Shown: positions 12,314 to 23,307 of the stretch, piece by piece
How positions within the stretch are numbered: the first letter of the stretch is position 1
How the letters are laid out: the number at the start of each line of letters is the position of its first letter
Assembly: GCA_030407315.1 (NCBI GenBank)
Contig: JALQPE010002468.1
Span: 93,622-157,621 of the forward strand
Direction of reading: 5' to 3'
From: Asparagopsis taxiformis
Lineage: Eukaryota; Rhodophyta; Florideophyceae; Bonnemaisoniales; Bonnemaisoniaceae
Length of the DNA stretch: 64,000 bases
The notes under the pieces: generated by a model
Seen by the model: only the letters and a program-made list of their open reading frames with translations
Databases searched by the model: none
What the model was told of the DNA's origin: nothing
Made by a program: the position numbers and the translations under genes

Positions 12314-15300
12314 ATGGATGCCAAGAAGGAGCCATTGCCAACGCAAATTCCCGTTGAAGTGAAGCCCAAAATCGAACAAACGCCTCTGTCCTTTGACAAT
12401 TCACAAAAGCATCATGAAAAACCTGCACAGAAACCAACTGACACCAAGACTGACCCATCCTTCGTCAAACGACCGCCCTTCACTCACGAGCAATTACTGC
12501 AGCCGATAAAGGCCGTGCAGGACAAGTGGAAGCTTCTACCAGCATTTCTCGCCCTGCGCGGAGTAGCCAGACATCATGTCGAGTCCTTCAATTACCTCAT
12601 CAACACAGAGATCAGGAACATTGTCCGCGCCAACGAGAAAATCATTTCCGACATAGACCCGCGTTGGTATCTGAAATACGACGACGTACGCGTAGGAAAA
12701 CCGTGCCAGACAGACGACATGATCCGCAACGATATCACCCCCCACGAATGCCGTCTACGCGACATCACCTATTCTGCCCCGATAACCGTGGACATCAAGT
12801 ACACCCGCGGCGAGGAGATCGTGCTCACCAGAAACATGCTCATCGGCAAAATTCCCATCATGCTCCGCTCCGCCAATTGCGTCCTCTCCCGCAAATCAGA
12901 CGCCGAACTCGCCGAGCTGGGCGAGTGTCCACTCGATCCGGGCGGCTATTTCGTCGTCAAGGGCGCCGAGAAAGTCATCCTCATTCAGGAGCAGCTTTCG
13001 AAGAACCGAATCATCATCGAAAAGGACCCCAAAGGCATCATTGCCAATGTCCAATCTTCCACTGCGGAGCGCAAGTCTCGCACGACACTCGTCGTGAAAA
13101 ATGGAAAGATCTATCTCCACCACAATACCCTCGAGGCAGATGTGAACATTGCGATCGTGCTGCGCGCAATGGGCATCGAAACAGATCAGGAGATCATCCA
13201 GCTCATCGGTACCGAGCCCCGTTTCGTGGACGGAATGGCCCAGACTTTGCATGAATGCGCCCATGAGGGTATCCATACAGAGACACAGGCACTCGTGTTC
13301 ATCGGTAACAAGGCAAAGACATTTCGCGGTCCCGCTTTTGGATCATCGCGTCCCGGCTCGATGCGTTCCGGTCCCGCCCCGAAACCAGCTCCAGATATGA
13401 AAGCCGGCGCTAAAATGGCTGGCAATTTGTATCATCCCAAACAGAAGAGCATTGATCATGCGCGTGATCTGTTGTCGGGCGTCATTTTGGCGCACGTTCC
13501 TGTAAAGCATTTCAACTTTTGGGACAAATGTGTCTTTGTAGCGCAGATGTTGCGAAGAATGTTGATTGCGATGGAGGATGAATCTACCATTGATGATAAG
13601 GATTACTATGGAAATAAGCGTCTCGAATTGTCCGGTCAGCTCTTGTCGTTGTTGTTTGAGGATTTGTTTAAAAAGTTCAATACAGATCTTAAGCGCATTA
13701 TTGATGCACAGATTACGCGGTTCACGAATAAGGTCGCAAAGGAGAAGACGCGGAAAAGGATGAGCGATGGGTTTGATGGCGGCCGCTCTACCCCACGTCC
13801 AAATATTGATGTTTCCAAGTATTTCAGAACGGACACCATCACGCAGGGGTTAGAGTTTGCTATTTCGACAGGGAACTGGCATGTGAAGAGATTTAAAATG
13901 GAGCGTTCTGGCGTCACAGAAGTGCTGTCGCGCCTGAGTTTCATCTCGGCGTTGGGAATGATGACAAGAATCACGTCACAATTTGAGAAAACCAGAAAGG
14001 TTTCAGGACCTCGTGCACTGCAACCGTCGCAATGGGGTATGCTGTGCCCCGCTGATACTCCAGAAGGTGAGGCTTGTGGTCTGGTGAAAAATCTGGCATT
14101 GATGAGTCATGTTACGACGGATGATGACCCTGCGCCATTGGAGAGACTATTGTACGATCTTGGCGTGCAACCAACAGCAATTCTAACAGGGGAGGAGATT
14201 AACCAAAATGACATTGTATTTCTGAACGGATTGATCATCGGAGTTCATTGCCAACCAAGAAAGCTGACGTACCGTTTACGAGAGCTGCGGCGAAGCGGAT
14301 TTATAGGAGAATTTGTAAGTGTATTCGAGCAGCCAGACCATGGATATGTACATATTGCATGCGATGGTGGTCGTGTCACGCGGCCTTTGATCATTGTGGA
14401 TCTGTCTACTGGACAGCCGCGAATCCGAGATGAACATGTACAAAAAGTGACGAAAGGGCTGATGGTGTGGCGTGACCTGCTGGAAGATGGATTGATAGAA
14501 TACCTAGACGTGAACGAGGAGAACAATACGCTAATCGCTACGTATGAAACAGACATTGTCGTCGGGAAAACTACACATATTGAAATTGCACCATGGACGA
14601 TTCTCGGCGTATGCGCCGGACTAATTCCGTACCCGCATCACAATCAATCACCGCGTAATACCTACCAATGTGCTATGGGCAAGCAAGCAATTGGAGCGAT
14701 TGCCTACAACCAACACATGCGTGCTGACACGCTGCTGTACCTTTTGAGCTATCCGCAACGGCCGTTGGTGCAGACGAAAACGCTAACACTTGTGGGATTC
14801 GAACGACTTCCCGGAGGGCAAAACGCATCGCTAATGGTAATGTCGTATAGTGGATACGATATTGAAGATGCGGTCGTGCTAAACAAAGCGTCATTGGACC
14901 GTGGCTTTGGACGTTGCATCGTAATCCGTAAGCACTCTGCAGGCTGTAGACGATATCCCAATGGAGCATCTGACCGAGTGATGCCGTCACCTGCGACAGC
15001 ATCGGAGGCTGAAGGAGATCGGTTTGCGGCGCGACAGTTTGCGCGTTTCTCAGCTCTTGACAGTGATGGAATCATTGCGCCGAGCGAGCAGCTATCAGCG
15101 GGAATGGTGTTTGTGAACAAAGAAGTACCCGAGGTGCAGTCGATTGGGGCCAATTTACCAGGCATGATGGGCGGCATGAGGTATCGTAGCCAGCCCATGA
15201 CGTTTAAAGGCAGCTCGCGCGTTGTGGCTGACAAAGTGCTGTTGACGAGCAATGAAGTGGACCACGTGCTGATCAAAGTGATGTTGCGTGAGACGAGACG

Positions 15301-16027
15301 GCCGGAACTCGGGGACAAGTTTTCATCGCGGCACGGGCAGAAGGGTGTTTGTGGACTGATTGTGTCGCAGGAGAACATGCCGTTTTCTGATAAGGGAATC
15401 GTGCCGGATTTGATCATGAATCCTCACGGATTTCCGAGTCGAATGACGGTGGGGAAGATGATTGAATTTGTGGCGGGCAAGGCGGGCGTGTTTGAAGGAC
15501 AGTTCCGATACGGCACGGCTTTTGACGGGGACAAATTGTCGGTGTGCGCGGAGAGCCTTGTGCGAGCGGGGTACAATTACAACGGCAAGGATTTTGTGTA
15601 CTCGGGGATTAGCGGGGAAGCGTTGCGCGCGTACGTGTTTTCCGGACCAATCTTCTACCAGAAGCTCAAGCATATGGTCAAGGACAAGATGCATGCGCGA
15701 GCGCGGGGTCCGCGAGCGCTACTGACACGACAGCCGACGGAGGGACGGAGCAGGGACGGCGGGCTGAGATTGGGCGAAATGGAGAGGGATTGTCTGATTG
15801 GGTATGGAGCATCCATGTTGTTGATGGAGAGATTGATGGTTTCATCGGATGAATTCACCGTGCATGCGTGCCAAGTATGCGGGTTGATCGGATACAAGGA
15901 TTGGTGCCAGTTTTGTCAAAGCGGGCGTGAGGTGGCGATGCTCAAGATTCCATATGCGTGCAAGCTGCTGTTTCAGGAGCTGCAAGCAATGAACGTCGTG
16001 CCAAAGCTCAAGATGGAGATTGTATGA
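12314..16027 (+). CDS. RPC2: RNA polymerase III second-largest subunit RPC2
   Basis: The 1237-residue protein is the beta-like catalytic subunit of nuclear RNA polymerase III, which makes tRNAs and 5S rRNA. Pol III rather than Pol II identity comes from segments such as [50 protein letters not shown] and [11 protein letters not shown]. The conserved core is intact: [50 protein letters not shown], and the clamp segment [15 protein letters not shown]-terminal zinc ribbon is visible (HACQVCG then WCQFC). About residues 340-380 form a Gly/Pro/Ser/Lys insert ([12 protein letters not shown] and on) not typical of the family. RPC3 of the same enzyme lies at the right end of the window. Confidence 0.96.
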   Translation: MDAKKEPLPTQIPVEVKPKIEQTPLSFDNSQKHHEKPAQKPTDTKTDPSFVKRPPFTHEQLLQPIKAVQDKWKLLPAFLALRGVARHHVESFNYLINTEIRNIVRANEKIISDIDPRWYLKYDDVRVGKPCQTDDMIRNDITPHECRLRDITYSAPITVDIKYTRGEEIVLTRNMLIGKIPIMLRSANCVLSRKSDAELAELGECPLDPGGYFVVKGAEKVILIQEQLSKNRIIIEKDPKGIIANVQSSTAERKSRTTLVVKNGKIYLHHNTLEADVNIAIVLRAMGIETDQEIIQLIGTEPRFVDGMAQTLHECAHEGIHTETQALVFIGNKAKTFRGPAFGSSRPGSMRSGPAPKPAPDMKAGAKMAGNLYHPKQKSIDHARDLLSGVILAHVPVKHFNFWDKCVFVAQMLRRMLIAMEDESTIDDKDYYGNKRLELSGQLLSLLFEDLFKKFNTDLKRIIDAQITRFTNKVAKEKTRKRMSDGFDGGRSTPRPNIDVSKYFRTDTITQGLEFAISTGNWHVKRFKMERSGVTEVLSRLSFISALGMMTRITSQFEKTRKVSGPRALQPSQWGMLCPADTPEGEACGLVKNLALMSHVTTDDDPAPLERLLYDLGVQPTAILTGEEINQNDIVFLNGLIIGVHCQPRKLTYRLRELRRSGFIGEFVSVFEQPDHGYVHIACDGGRVTRPLIIVDLSTGQPRIRDEHVQKVTKGLMVWRDLLEDGLIEYLDVNEENNTLIATYETDIVVGKTTHIEIAPWTILGVCAGLIPYPHHNQSPRNTYQCAMGKQAIGAIAYNQHMRADTLLYLLSYPQRPLVQTKTLTLVGFERLPGGQNASLMVMSYSGYDIEDAVVLNKASLDRGFGRCIVIRKHSAGCRRYPNGASDRVMPSPATASEAEGDRFAARQFARFSALDSDGIIAPSEQLSAGMVFVNKEVPEVQSIGANLPGMMGGMRYRSQPMTFKGSSRVVADKVLLTSNEVDHVLIKVMLRETRRPELGDKFSSRHGQKGVCGLIVSQENMPFSDKGIVPDLIMNPHGFPSRMTVGKMIEFVAGKAGVFEGQFRYGTAFDGDKLSVCAESLVRAGYNYNGKDFVYSGISGEALRAYVFSGPIFYQKLKHMVKDKMHARARGPRALLTRQPTEGRSRDGGLRLGEMERDCLIGYGASMLLMERLMVSSDEFTVHACQVCGLIGYKDWCQFCQSGREVAMLKIPYACKLLFQELQAMNVVPKLKMEIV

Positions 16028-16127
16028 TGCGACAAGCTGTCCTGTGCAAATGCAATAAATACATCGCGCGTGCGTGCTCCACACAGCCGTTGTGCATACA
16101 ACGTGCTCTCACGCCCGCGACGCAGTC

Positions 16128-17051
16128 ATGAAACGCTTCCGCGACCTCATCGCCCAGTTCGACAATAGCGAATGGATTATCGACGAATCGCAAATTTCCT
16201 TCACCAAGAAGCTCGGCGACGGCGCCTCGGGCATCACGTATCTCGGCGAATATCTCGGCGAAAAAGTGGCCATCAAAGCCTACTCGGCCTCTATCCTGCT
16301 CAATGACACAAACTCCGTCAAGAATGAAATGGACATTCTGTCTAAAATGCGCCACAAAAACATTGTCCAGTTCAAAGGCTTGTACATCCGCCAGGATAAA
16401 CCCGCCGCCGCTCTCGTCACCAAGTTTGCCGAGCGCGGCGAACTCGGCCATGCGCTCTACTCCTCCCGCCTCGTCCGTCGCAAGGGCGACTCCCTGCGCT
16501 TCAAGATTGTTATCGGACTGGCTGAAGGACTCCGCTATCTCCATTCCTATCATGTCATACACCGCGACATCAAGCCTGCTAATATCCTCCTCGCCGATGA
16601 TGGAGAGCCCATGCTCACCGACTTTGGATTTAGTCGCTTCATCGACCAGGAGTCCACCGACAAGATGACCGGCGAAACGGGCTCGTATCGCTATATGGCG
16701 CCCGAGGTTACTAGTCATAGTCATTATACTGAGAAAGCTGATACCTATTCGTTTGCTCTCATTTGTAATGAAATCTTCACCGATGAGAAACCGTTTGAGT
16801 ATCAGATTGCGGCCGTTGTGGCCGTGGACGTCGTCAAGAAAAACTTGCGTCCATCGCAGAAGAAAATCAAGAATGATAGATTGAAGAACATTATCGCGCG
16901 TTGTTGGGATGCTGATCCGGCCAATCGTCCTGATTGGGACGAGGTTATTTCAGAGCTGCAGGCGGCTAAGAAGGAAATGGAGAAGAAGAGTGCTACTGGT
17001 ATCGGATCACTGTTTAGGAAGAAGAGCAGCTCAGCTAGTTCTAGTAGTTGA
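16128..17051 (+). CDS. protein kinase, TKL-like (dual-specificity/Raf-like)
   Basis: This is a 307-residue compact kinase. Visible elements: glycine-rich loop LGDGASGITY at about 29-38, VAIK lysine at 50, HRDIKPANILL catalytic loop, DFGFSRF, and a short activation loop leading to GSYRYMAPEV. The GSYRYMAPEV and ARCWDADPANRPDW segments are typical of plant and protist TKL kinases that phosphorylate Ser/Thr. A Ser/Lys-rich tail ends the protein. The gene begins only 100 bases after RPC2 stops, and an ATG 18 codons upstream gives a less likely extension. Substrate unknown. Confidence 0.85.
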   Translation: MKRFRDLIAQFDNSEWIIDESQISFTKKLGDGASGITYLGEYLGEKVAIKAYSASILLNDTNSVKNEMDILSKMRHKNIVQFKGLYIRQDKPAAALVTKFAERGELGHALYSSRLVRRKGDSLRFKIVIGLAEGLRYLHSYHVIHRDIKPANILLADDGEPMLTDFGFSRFIDQESTDKMTGETGSYRYMAPEVTSHSHYTEKADTYSFALICNEIFTDEKPFEYQIAAVVAVDVVKKNLRPSQKKIKNDRLKNIIARCWDADPANRPDWDEVISELQAAKKEMEKKSATGIGSLFRKKSSSASSSS

Positions 17052-17350
17052 TTTCACATAGTATGTATATCTGCTTTGCAAATGTTTATAACGCTCGGTT
17101 GCTTCCGTTCCATCGCGCTGCCAAGATGATTTATTCTAAACCCACCTGTCTTACGAGATTGCGATGAACATGATCTAAACGGTGGTTGGTTGCCAGGCAC
17201 CGCAGCAAATCTCAATGCTGTCAGTCAGCCATCTACGAACAGCTCAGATGAAACGACATCACTTGCAACGTAATTTCCGCATAATATTTCCATCAACGAT
17301 CCATTGCAAGCACTCGGCCACCGTCCATCCCCCACTCCACCGTCATCATC

Positions 17351-19288
17351 ATGCCCTCCCACTTTGCGCCCATCCTTTTACAAATCCTCCTCCTACTAAC
17401 TCTATCCACCCTTCCAAATGGCCACCCCTACACCTACTACACCTACGCCCAAATCCACGATCGACTCCGCCAACTCACGCAAGCGCACCCTCAAATCCTC
17501 CGCATGTACTCGGCGCAGACCCGATTCCTCCTCCCGCACGTCGGCAATTGCACCCAGATTTCCGCCGCCGCCCCGACAACAGTCCCGTGCACCGTCTGGA
17601 TTGTCGAGCTATCCAACTTTGACACACTCCCGTCCGATCCCTTCCGTCCCGAACTGCTCATAAGCGGCGAGTTGCACGGCGATGAAATTCTCGGTCCCCA
17701 CGCCATTCTCGCCTATCTCGAGTTTGTCACCGCCTCGTATAACACCAGTTTGCACGTGCGTCGCATGGTAGACACGCGTCTCACAACCCTGATTCCAATG
17801 ACCAATGCCGTTGGTTTCGAACGACGCGAACGACTTGAACGACAGCCCGCGACAGATACAACTCCCGAGGCACTTTTAGATCCCAATCGCGACTTTCCGT
17901 TCAATCAGCAGAAAACACATTGTATGCAGACAGTCGCTGCACGCGTTATCAATGAACTCTTTCGCATCCATCTCTTTCGAGTGCTCATCACCTTTCATGG
18001 CGGCACCAACGCGCTCGCATACGAATGGGGCGATAATTTCCACTGCGAGGGAAGAAACTGCAAGACCGCCCCCGATGACTTCATTATGAGCGCACTCGCG
18101 AAACGCATGTCCCGGAACGCTGGCCCCGCCGGCGCGCATCAGCTTGCGTATCCCATCGGTGACATGGGCAAGTTGGTCTACCCCGTTAACGGCGGTATGG
18201 AGGATTGGGCCTATGGCGCCAGTTGGTCTGGAGAGGCCGTTGTGTGTGAACCGTCCAATTTGGGCGGTTATCCCCCGGAGAAGACCAGAACGGACACTTC
18301 TACAAAGCGATGCGTCACGTATTTGGTCGAAATGGGCAATGAAAAGCAACCAGATGAACATACACTTGGCGGTCGTGATCAGGTTTTGGTACGTGGCGCT
18401 CCGGATGATGGCCATCTGCCTAGGAATATTCGCCTCATTATGAGCGCCGTCGATGCTGTTGAACCTTACATTCTTTTGCAGAACAACATAACCGCTGACA
18501 GCAATAACAGACCGCTGTTGTCGTGGCGTGTCGGCGGCGCATTCACCGTCGATGGTACCGTTTTGCAGTGGAGTACTATAGGCGGGAAACATTTCGGTAA
18601 TGCAGACGTGCAGAATGGAACAGCGGGCGTATCTATGGCTGGTGAGCAGGGTACTTTATTTTCCAGTGCGTTGAATACTGAACTCCCATCATTGTCATTC
18701 CCATTGTACTGCCGCATCGTTGCAGTGGTTGACCGTGATTATGCAAGACAGCCAGAGGGATGTTCGCCGGACGTGACCCCGCAGAGTCATTTGATGGGCT
18801 CTCGTGCAAGTTCAAAATGGGAGTTCAGCGCGGGTGAGCACAAGATTAAGGGGTCTCTTGTGTTTACATCGCACACAGTTAAAATAGAACAGACCAACTC
18901 TGGGACGTTCAGTGCGGCGCCTGTCGAGGACGCTGTGTGGGGTGAAGTAGGCGAAGGGAAGCTGTATTCCCAATCCGAATTGGATCTATTCCAGTTGCTG
19001 GTTGGACCTGGAAACGATGCTAGGGGTGGAGTGACTGTGTTACCGAGCGGCGGTTCGAGTTTGAGTGCAGGCGGTACGATTTTGGTGGGAGCTGCAAGCG
19101 TATTTGTGATTGTAGCGTTTGCTATTGCTATTTATATTTTTGCGCGACGTAGACGGCAGCGTAGAAGTCGGAAGAGTTCTGATGCATTCGCTCTCGTGGA
19201 TGAGGAGGAACTGGAAGAGCGCAGAGCGCTCACACCATCAGGGGAGTTTGATGAAGAGCAGATAGTTTCGATTTCCGTACAAAGTTAG
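17351..19288 (+). CDS. secretory M14 zinc carboxypeptidase with C-terminal membrane anchor
   Basis: The 645-residue protein has an N-terminal signal peptide (FAPILLQILLLLTLSTLPNG), an M14 metallocarboxypeptidase domain, a beta-rich middle domain and one transmembrane helix near residue 575-600 followed by a basic stop-transfer (RRRRQRR) and a cytosolic tail. Zinc ligands H109 and E112 lie in GELHGDE, the third is H216 in ITFHGGTN; the substrate-binding DPNRDF is at 178-183, and the general base is probably E327 in LVEMGNEK. All key residues are therefore present. Such enzymes trim C-terminal residues from peptides in the secretory path or at the cell surface. It may sit in plasma membrane or a lytic compartment. 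Confidence 0.88.
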   Translation: MPSHFAPILLQILLLLTLSTLPNGHPYTYYTYAQIHDRLRQLTQAHPQILRMYSAQTRFLLPHVGNCTQISAAAPTTVPCTVWIVELSNFDTLPSDPFRPELLISGELHGDEILGPHAILAYLEFVTASYNTSLHVRRMVDTRLTTLIPMTNAVGFERRERLERQPATDTTPEALLDPNRDFPFNQQKTHCMQTVAARVINELFRIHLFRVLITFHGGTNALAYEWGDNFHCEGRNCKTAPDDFIMSALAKRMSRNAGPAGAHQLAYPIGDMGKLVYPVNGGMEDWAYGASWSGEAVVCEPSNLGGYPPEKTRTDTSTKRCVTYLVEMGNEKQPDEHTLGGRDQVLVRGAPDDGHLPRNIRLIMSAVDAVEPYILLQNNITADSNNRPLLSWRVGGAFTVDGTVLQWSTIGGKHFGNADVQNGTAGVSMAGEQGTLFSSALNTELPSLSFPLYCRIVAVVDRDYARQPEGCSPDVTPQSHLMGSRASSKWEFSAGEHKIKGSLVFTSHTVKIEQTNSGTFSAAPVEDAVWGEVGEGKLYSQSELDLFQLLVGPGNDARGGVTVLPSGGSSLSAGGTILVGAASVFVIVAFAIAIYIFARRRRQRRSRKSSDAFALVDEEELEERRALTPSGEFDEEQIVSISVQS

Positions 19289-19493
19289 ATGTAGACCTTC
19301 CTCAGATTTGTACATAGGTGTGTTCTACAAGGGACCTTCTGGACAAGTATAACTGTTTTGTTACAAGATCTGACATCTATTTTACAACTGCGCCTGGCAA
19401 AGCAACATGCATAGGCACGAGTGAGCCTTACTCATATATTCTCAGACAATTATCACACAAATATGTTACAACAGCTGAAAACTACAAACGCAT

Positions 19494-21080
19494 TCAGCTA
19501 AGCATCGCCTCGTCCGATTCCTTGTGATACGCATCTCGAGTACGCGAACTGGAATGGTTTGTCTCCGCAAGATACCTCTCCAAAGCGCCTTCGCCCCTCA
19601 GCACCACCGTGCACACCTTTTCGTCTGGCGAATCTGCATCTTCAGCAACAACAATTGCGGCCGGTGTACCGTTCATATCTGGTATCTCATACATGGCATC
19701 ATTAAGCGTATTCTCCATCAGCGCGCGCAGACCGCGCGCACCAGTTCCCTTCCGCAGCGCCTGACGAGCGATAATTGTCAGCGCGGCATCCGTTACATGC
19801 AACTGCGCATTATTCATGCCAAGCAATTCGCGAAACTGTTTCACAATCGCATTCTTCGGCTGGGTGAGAATCTGTACCAATTGCTGCAGGTCCAATGCGT
19901 GCAGATTCACAACGATGGGCAGCCGGCCGATCAGCTCGCCTATGAGACCAAAGCTTCCCAGATCCTCGCTCTCCACATGGTCCAATATGGACGAGCTGAT
20001 GGGGCCATCCTTTCCTTCAGCGCGTACATGCGCGCCAAAACCGATGCTCGATGCCGACATTCTGTCCGCCACAATGCGGTCAAGGCCCGGGAACGCCCCG
20101 CCGCATATGAAAAGAATGTTGGACGTGTCGACATGAATTACATCGCCACGAGGATTTTTCCTGCCACCGCCGCGTTCCGGCACGCCCACGACGCTTCCTT
20201 CCAAAATCTTCAGCAAGGCTTGCTGCACACCCACGCCGGAAACATCTCTTGTGATCGAAACGGACTCGCTCTTCTTCGCGCACTTGTCAATCTCATCAAT
20301 AAAAACTACGCCACGCTCCGCGAGCGACACATTAAAATTGGCAGCCATGAGCAGCTTGTACAAAATAGACTCTACATCATCTCCAACATAGCCGCTTTGC
20401 GTCAGCGACGTAGCATCAGCAATCACAAACGGCACATTAATCCTACGCGCAAGCGTCTTGGCCATGTGCGTCTTGCCCACACCGGTGTTGCCAATCATCA
20501 GAATATTGCTCTTCTCCAGTTCCACAGTGTCTTTCCGGCGCGAGTGCGGGGTCGGTAGCTGCTTGAAGACCTCTGGAAGCGGCGGCTCACGGGGCACCAG
20601 CTGCGGGGTGAGGACGGAATCTCTGGCGAGCAAGGCGGCGGCCTCCTGCAGTCTCTCGGTTGGAATTGGCTGATTTGAAGGTGGACCATACCATGTTTTC
20701 TCCTCGGCATCCTTTGAAACGGGGAGTAAAGCCGGGTCCACTTCGGTTGCTGCAGCGAGTGCGTGCGCCTCATTCGCTGCTACACGCTTGTAGTGATTAT
20801 ACACAGCGACTGAGAGAACTTTCTTGGGCTTCTTCTGACCGATGACATATTCATCGAGACCGGCGTGGATAGCAGACGGGGTCGGTATATTGCGGATGAG
20901 ACGTTCCAATGAGGGCGGCTCCGGGGGAGGGGGCGTTGCACGGCCGGTTGGGGAGAGGAGTGAAGCAGAGGCGGTGGGTGTTGTAGAGTTTGGTGCGGAG
21001 GTTGGTGTGCTGGAAGGTGGATTGGGGGAGCGGAGGCGGGAGATTGAGCTCAGGAGACGAACATGGCGGGCACAGGCCAT
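19494..21080 (-). CDS. CLPX: ClpX, organellar (probably mitochondrial) AAA+ unfoldase
   Basis: The 528-residue protein is the ATPase that unfolds substrates for ClpP. The first residues ([18 protein letters not shown]) resemble a mitochondrial targeting peptide. Seen: Walker A GNTGVGKT (197-204), pore loop GYVGDD (230-235), Walker [30 protein letters not shown], the IGF loop (I346-F348) that docks on ClpP, and sensor-2 GTGARGLR. The zinc-binding N-domain of bacterial ClpX is absent: no CxxC pairs occur. About 80 extra residues separate YNHYKR from the Walker A strand. The frame is open upstream of the chosen ATG (21080) but only as leader-like sequence. Confidence 0.93.
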   Translation of the reverse strand: MACARHVRLLSSISRLRSPNPPSSTPTSAPNSTTPTASASLLSPTGRATPPPPEPPSLERLIRNIPTPSAIHAGLDEYVIGQKKPKKVLSVAVYNHYKRVAANEAHALAAATEVDPALLPVSKDAEEKTWYGPPSNQPIPTERLQEAAALLARDSVLTPQLVPREPPLPEVFKQLPTPHSRRKDTVELEKSNILMIGNTGVGKTHMAKTLARRINVPFVIADATSLTQSGYVGDDVESILYKLLMAANFNVSLAERGVVFIDEIDKCAKKSESVSITRDVSGVGVQQALLKILEGSVVGVPERGGGRKNPRGDVIHVDTSNILFICGGAFPGLDRIVADRMSASSIGFGAHVRAEGKDGPISSSILDHVESEDLGSFGLIGELIGRLPIVVNLHALDLQQLVQILTQPKNAIVKQFRELLGMNNAQLHVTDAALTIIARQALRKGTGARGLRALMENTLNDAMYEIPDMNGTPAAIVVAEDADSPDEKVCTVVLRGEGALERYLAETNHSSSRTRDAYHKESDEAMLS

Positions 21081-21467
21081 CGTGATGGCTAGTGATGATG
21101 AAGTATTTTGGTTGTTGGTTTGGTTTCCATGCGACGAAGCGATTACGGGTGCGAATATGTTTTGGGGGGATGACGGAGCAGGGAGTCCAAGTTCCAGCAC
21201 ATCAGCAAATGGATGAGAGTGTGCTCAGGGTCTGCGAGCAGGAATTATAAATGTATGAAGGGGTGGATAAGGTGGGTGGTTGGACTATTAGGTCAGCTGC
21301 GCAGCTTTCAGGGTACAACGTGCCGTGGCCCGATATAATTGCAGGAGTGATTTCAAAAGAGATATTTGACATGATAATGTTTCCTTTTTGGCTATCGATA
21401 ATCTTACAAGTGGAAGCGTGATTCCTTATCTAGACTAGGAGGACTGGTCCGTTTCTGCAGCACGGGC
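21081..21467. other. ClpX upstream region
   Basis: It holds the promoter and leader of leftward clpX between that gene and the tRNA-Arg terminator. No other feature is seen. Confidence 0.4.
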
Positions 21468-21473
21468 AAAAAA
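21468..21473 (-). terminator. Pol III terminator of tRNA-Arg
   Basis: Six consecutive T residues on the minus strand start six bases after the discriminator base of tRNA-Arg, as expected for RNA polymerase III. Confidence 0.85.
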
Positions 21474-21479
21474 GTCAAG

Positions 21480-21553
21480 CGACCCTGGCAGGACTTGAAC
21501 CTGCAATCTCCGGATCCGTAGACCGATGCCTTATCCAATTTGGCCACAGGGCC
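21480..21553 (-). tRNA. tRNA-Arg(ACG)
   Basis: The minus strand folds into a complete cloverleaf: acceptor GGCCCTG/CAGGGTC (one G-U), D-arm GCC/GGC, anticodon loop CTACGGA, T-arm GCAGG-TTCAAGT-CCTGC, and discriminator G. The anticodon ACG (inosine-modified to ICG) reads CGU, CGC and CGA. A T-T mismatch closes the anticodon loop (31/39). No intron and no encoded CCA. Internal A and B boxes are in normal order. Confidence 0.95.
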
Positions 21554-21588
21554 AAGCTCGCTGCGTTGCTTGCGTGGGGTGTGTAGAA

Positions 21589-21596
21589 TATTTATA
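21589..21596 (-). promoter_or_regulatory. TATA element upstream of tRNA-Arg
   Basis: The minus strand reads TATAAATA about 36-43 bases upstream of the mature tRNA 5' end, fitting a start site a few bases before the tRNA. The permuted tRNA-Gly has a similar element. Confidence 0.55.
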
Positions 21597-22796
21597 GCTA
21601 CCCAAATGTTGCTTGATTTTGCGAGCCAGCTGTCACAGATCCTGTTTTTTCGTCGTTTTTGTAGGGGCAAGAATAGATCGCTGCTGTCAAAATAGATGTA
21701 CAGTAGTGCAGTCGCAGTCGCAATGGAGCAAGTCACTTTCGTCAGATCAACTTCTAGGCCAGCATAGTCCCCTTCTTCAACAGTGGTGCATCAACTAGGC
21801 GATTGTTCACAGATTAGGCAGAATGTGAGGTATTCTTCCAAATGGAAAATATCCGATCCACACATACAGTGCATAGCTTTACAGCCTCAGACGAATGCGA
21901 GGAGGCAAGTTGCGCAACAATTGGCAGTTCCAGAATAATGAACAGTCAAAGGATATGCAAAAGTCCACGCATCTGATGTTGCGCAAGCAGTAAACAGCGA
22001 ATGTATCCAAAAAATTCTGGCCGATAAGCGATGTTCACGGCTGCGAGCACCAAAAATCATACAAAACGAAGAAAAAAAATTGTGCAATTCACACTGAGAA
22101 GCTCGCGATCGACACGGAACAGTCTCTTCGAAACCGAATCAACTCCACAAGAGACATGAAATCTCAACCGTCATGTCGCAACAAACCAGGCATACCCACC
22201 ATGGTAACCGGCTCACAACAACAAACTACAACAATCTCAACGGCAACACACAACTCAACACGGCCGCATATTTCCGATATTTGGCCAACGGCGACATGGC
22301 GGCAACACGCAGCGATGCGAGCTCGCCGAAGAGGATCGGGGTAAGAAATGTGAAAATTCCGCACCAATCGCATGGCAGTATCACCAACAGACCGGGCACG
22401 TGTCGCGCGGCATAGTTGCATACGCCGCGAGATACAGTGTGCAGGACGACAACCGCCCCATACAAGCCGTAAATCGGGCCGGGTTTAATCTCATATGCGC
22501 GCCGTGGCCTTTGGAGCCGTGCTGATTCGGAAGGCCATATGCTGCAAATTGAGCCATTCACTGTTTGATTTTTGTACCCAAACGGCGTATCAGGTCGCAG
22601 AGTGCGCTTGAGATTGCTCCACATCAATTGGTGGCGCTTTCAACCCAGCCTTGATTGGCCCATTCAGATTTATATGTCGCGCCGTTATGCATTTGTTTCC
22701 ACTGCTTTTTTCACATCCCCACACAAACGCAAGATCCGCTGCCTCAAAACCAGCTTTCAGCACCTCTGGACAGAAGCTTATCGTCGCGCTGATGGG
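21597..22796. other. intergenic, no gene seen
   Basis: Between tRNA-Arg and the promoter at 22797 I see no convincing gene. Open frames on both strands overlap each other in GC-neutral sequence and have no domain. Confidence 0.4.
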
Positions 22797-22803
22797 TATA
22801 AAA
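22797..22803 (+). promoter_or_regulatory. TATA box of the 22905 gene
   Basis: TATAAAA lies 108 bases before the ATG at 22905. It supports starting that gene at 22905 rather than at the far end of the longer open frame (22572). Confidence 0.6.
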
Positions 22804-22904
22804 ACGACTTGACTGCACCCAGTGCGCCCGGTAGCGGCTCGTTGTTATCCAAGCTTCGTCATAAAATCGCACCCTTTCTCATCAACTATCAATTAGAGCA
22901 CAAC

Positions 22905-23222
22905 ATGGAGGACCACTTCCAAGATCCCGCTGATGCCGCAAATTTCCTCTCCCGCTATCGGGAGGCACGACGTGCATCCGCACCCTCCTCGCCCGCTATG
23001 TCGATCCCCAATCCTCCAAACCCGCCCTCCCCCCGTCGCATGTCTCGCACAGAGAACGCCCGCAACGTCTGGGGCTCCGTCTTCCATCCACTGGGCAAAT
23101 CGCCGACATCCGCAGACCGCTATGATCTCTCTCCAGGACAGACCAGTGCGCCCGGCTTCAGCGCCTCGGAGGTGCATTCCAAGGGCACTGGAATTTCCTT
23201 GGATGCCAAGGTGGATGATTAA
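22905..23222 (+). CDS. small protein with an NVWxSVF motif (dormancy/auxin-repressed-like?)
   Basis: The frame encodes 105 residues starting MEDHFQDPADAANFLSRYRE, followed by a Ser/Pro-rich linker and the segment NARNVWGSVFHPLGKSPTSA. The linker plus NVWxSVF-P motif resembles the C-terminal part of plant dormancy-associated/auxin-repressed (DRM1/ARP) proteins. The match is short and from memory, so function is not assigned. A TATA box 108 bases upstream supports this start. It is convergent with SEC8, the two stops lying 85 bases apart. Confidence 0.6.
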   Translation: MEDHFQDPADAANFLSRYREARRASAPSSPAMSIPNPPNPPSPRRMSRTENARNVWGSVFHPLGKSPTSADRYDLSPGQTSAPGFSASEVHSKGTGISLDAKVDD

Positions 23223-23307
23223 TGCAAGTAGCTTGGTTGTATACTTTAGCAGATGTACCATATCGTAAACAGCCTCTTCTTTGTTTTACATGCCTATCTA
23301 CAAATGT

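Noticed and set aside
12526..13254. 242-codon plus-strand frame
   Set aside because: It is an Arg/His-rich shadow inside RPC2 in another frame.
19524..20558. 344-codon plus-strand frame
   Set aside because: It is antisense to ClpX, which carries all AAA+ motifs.
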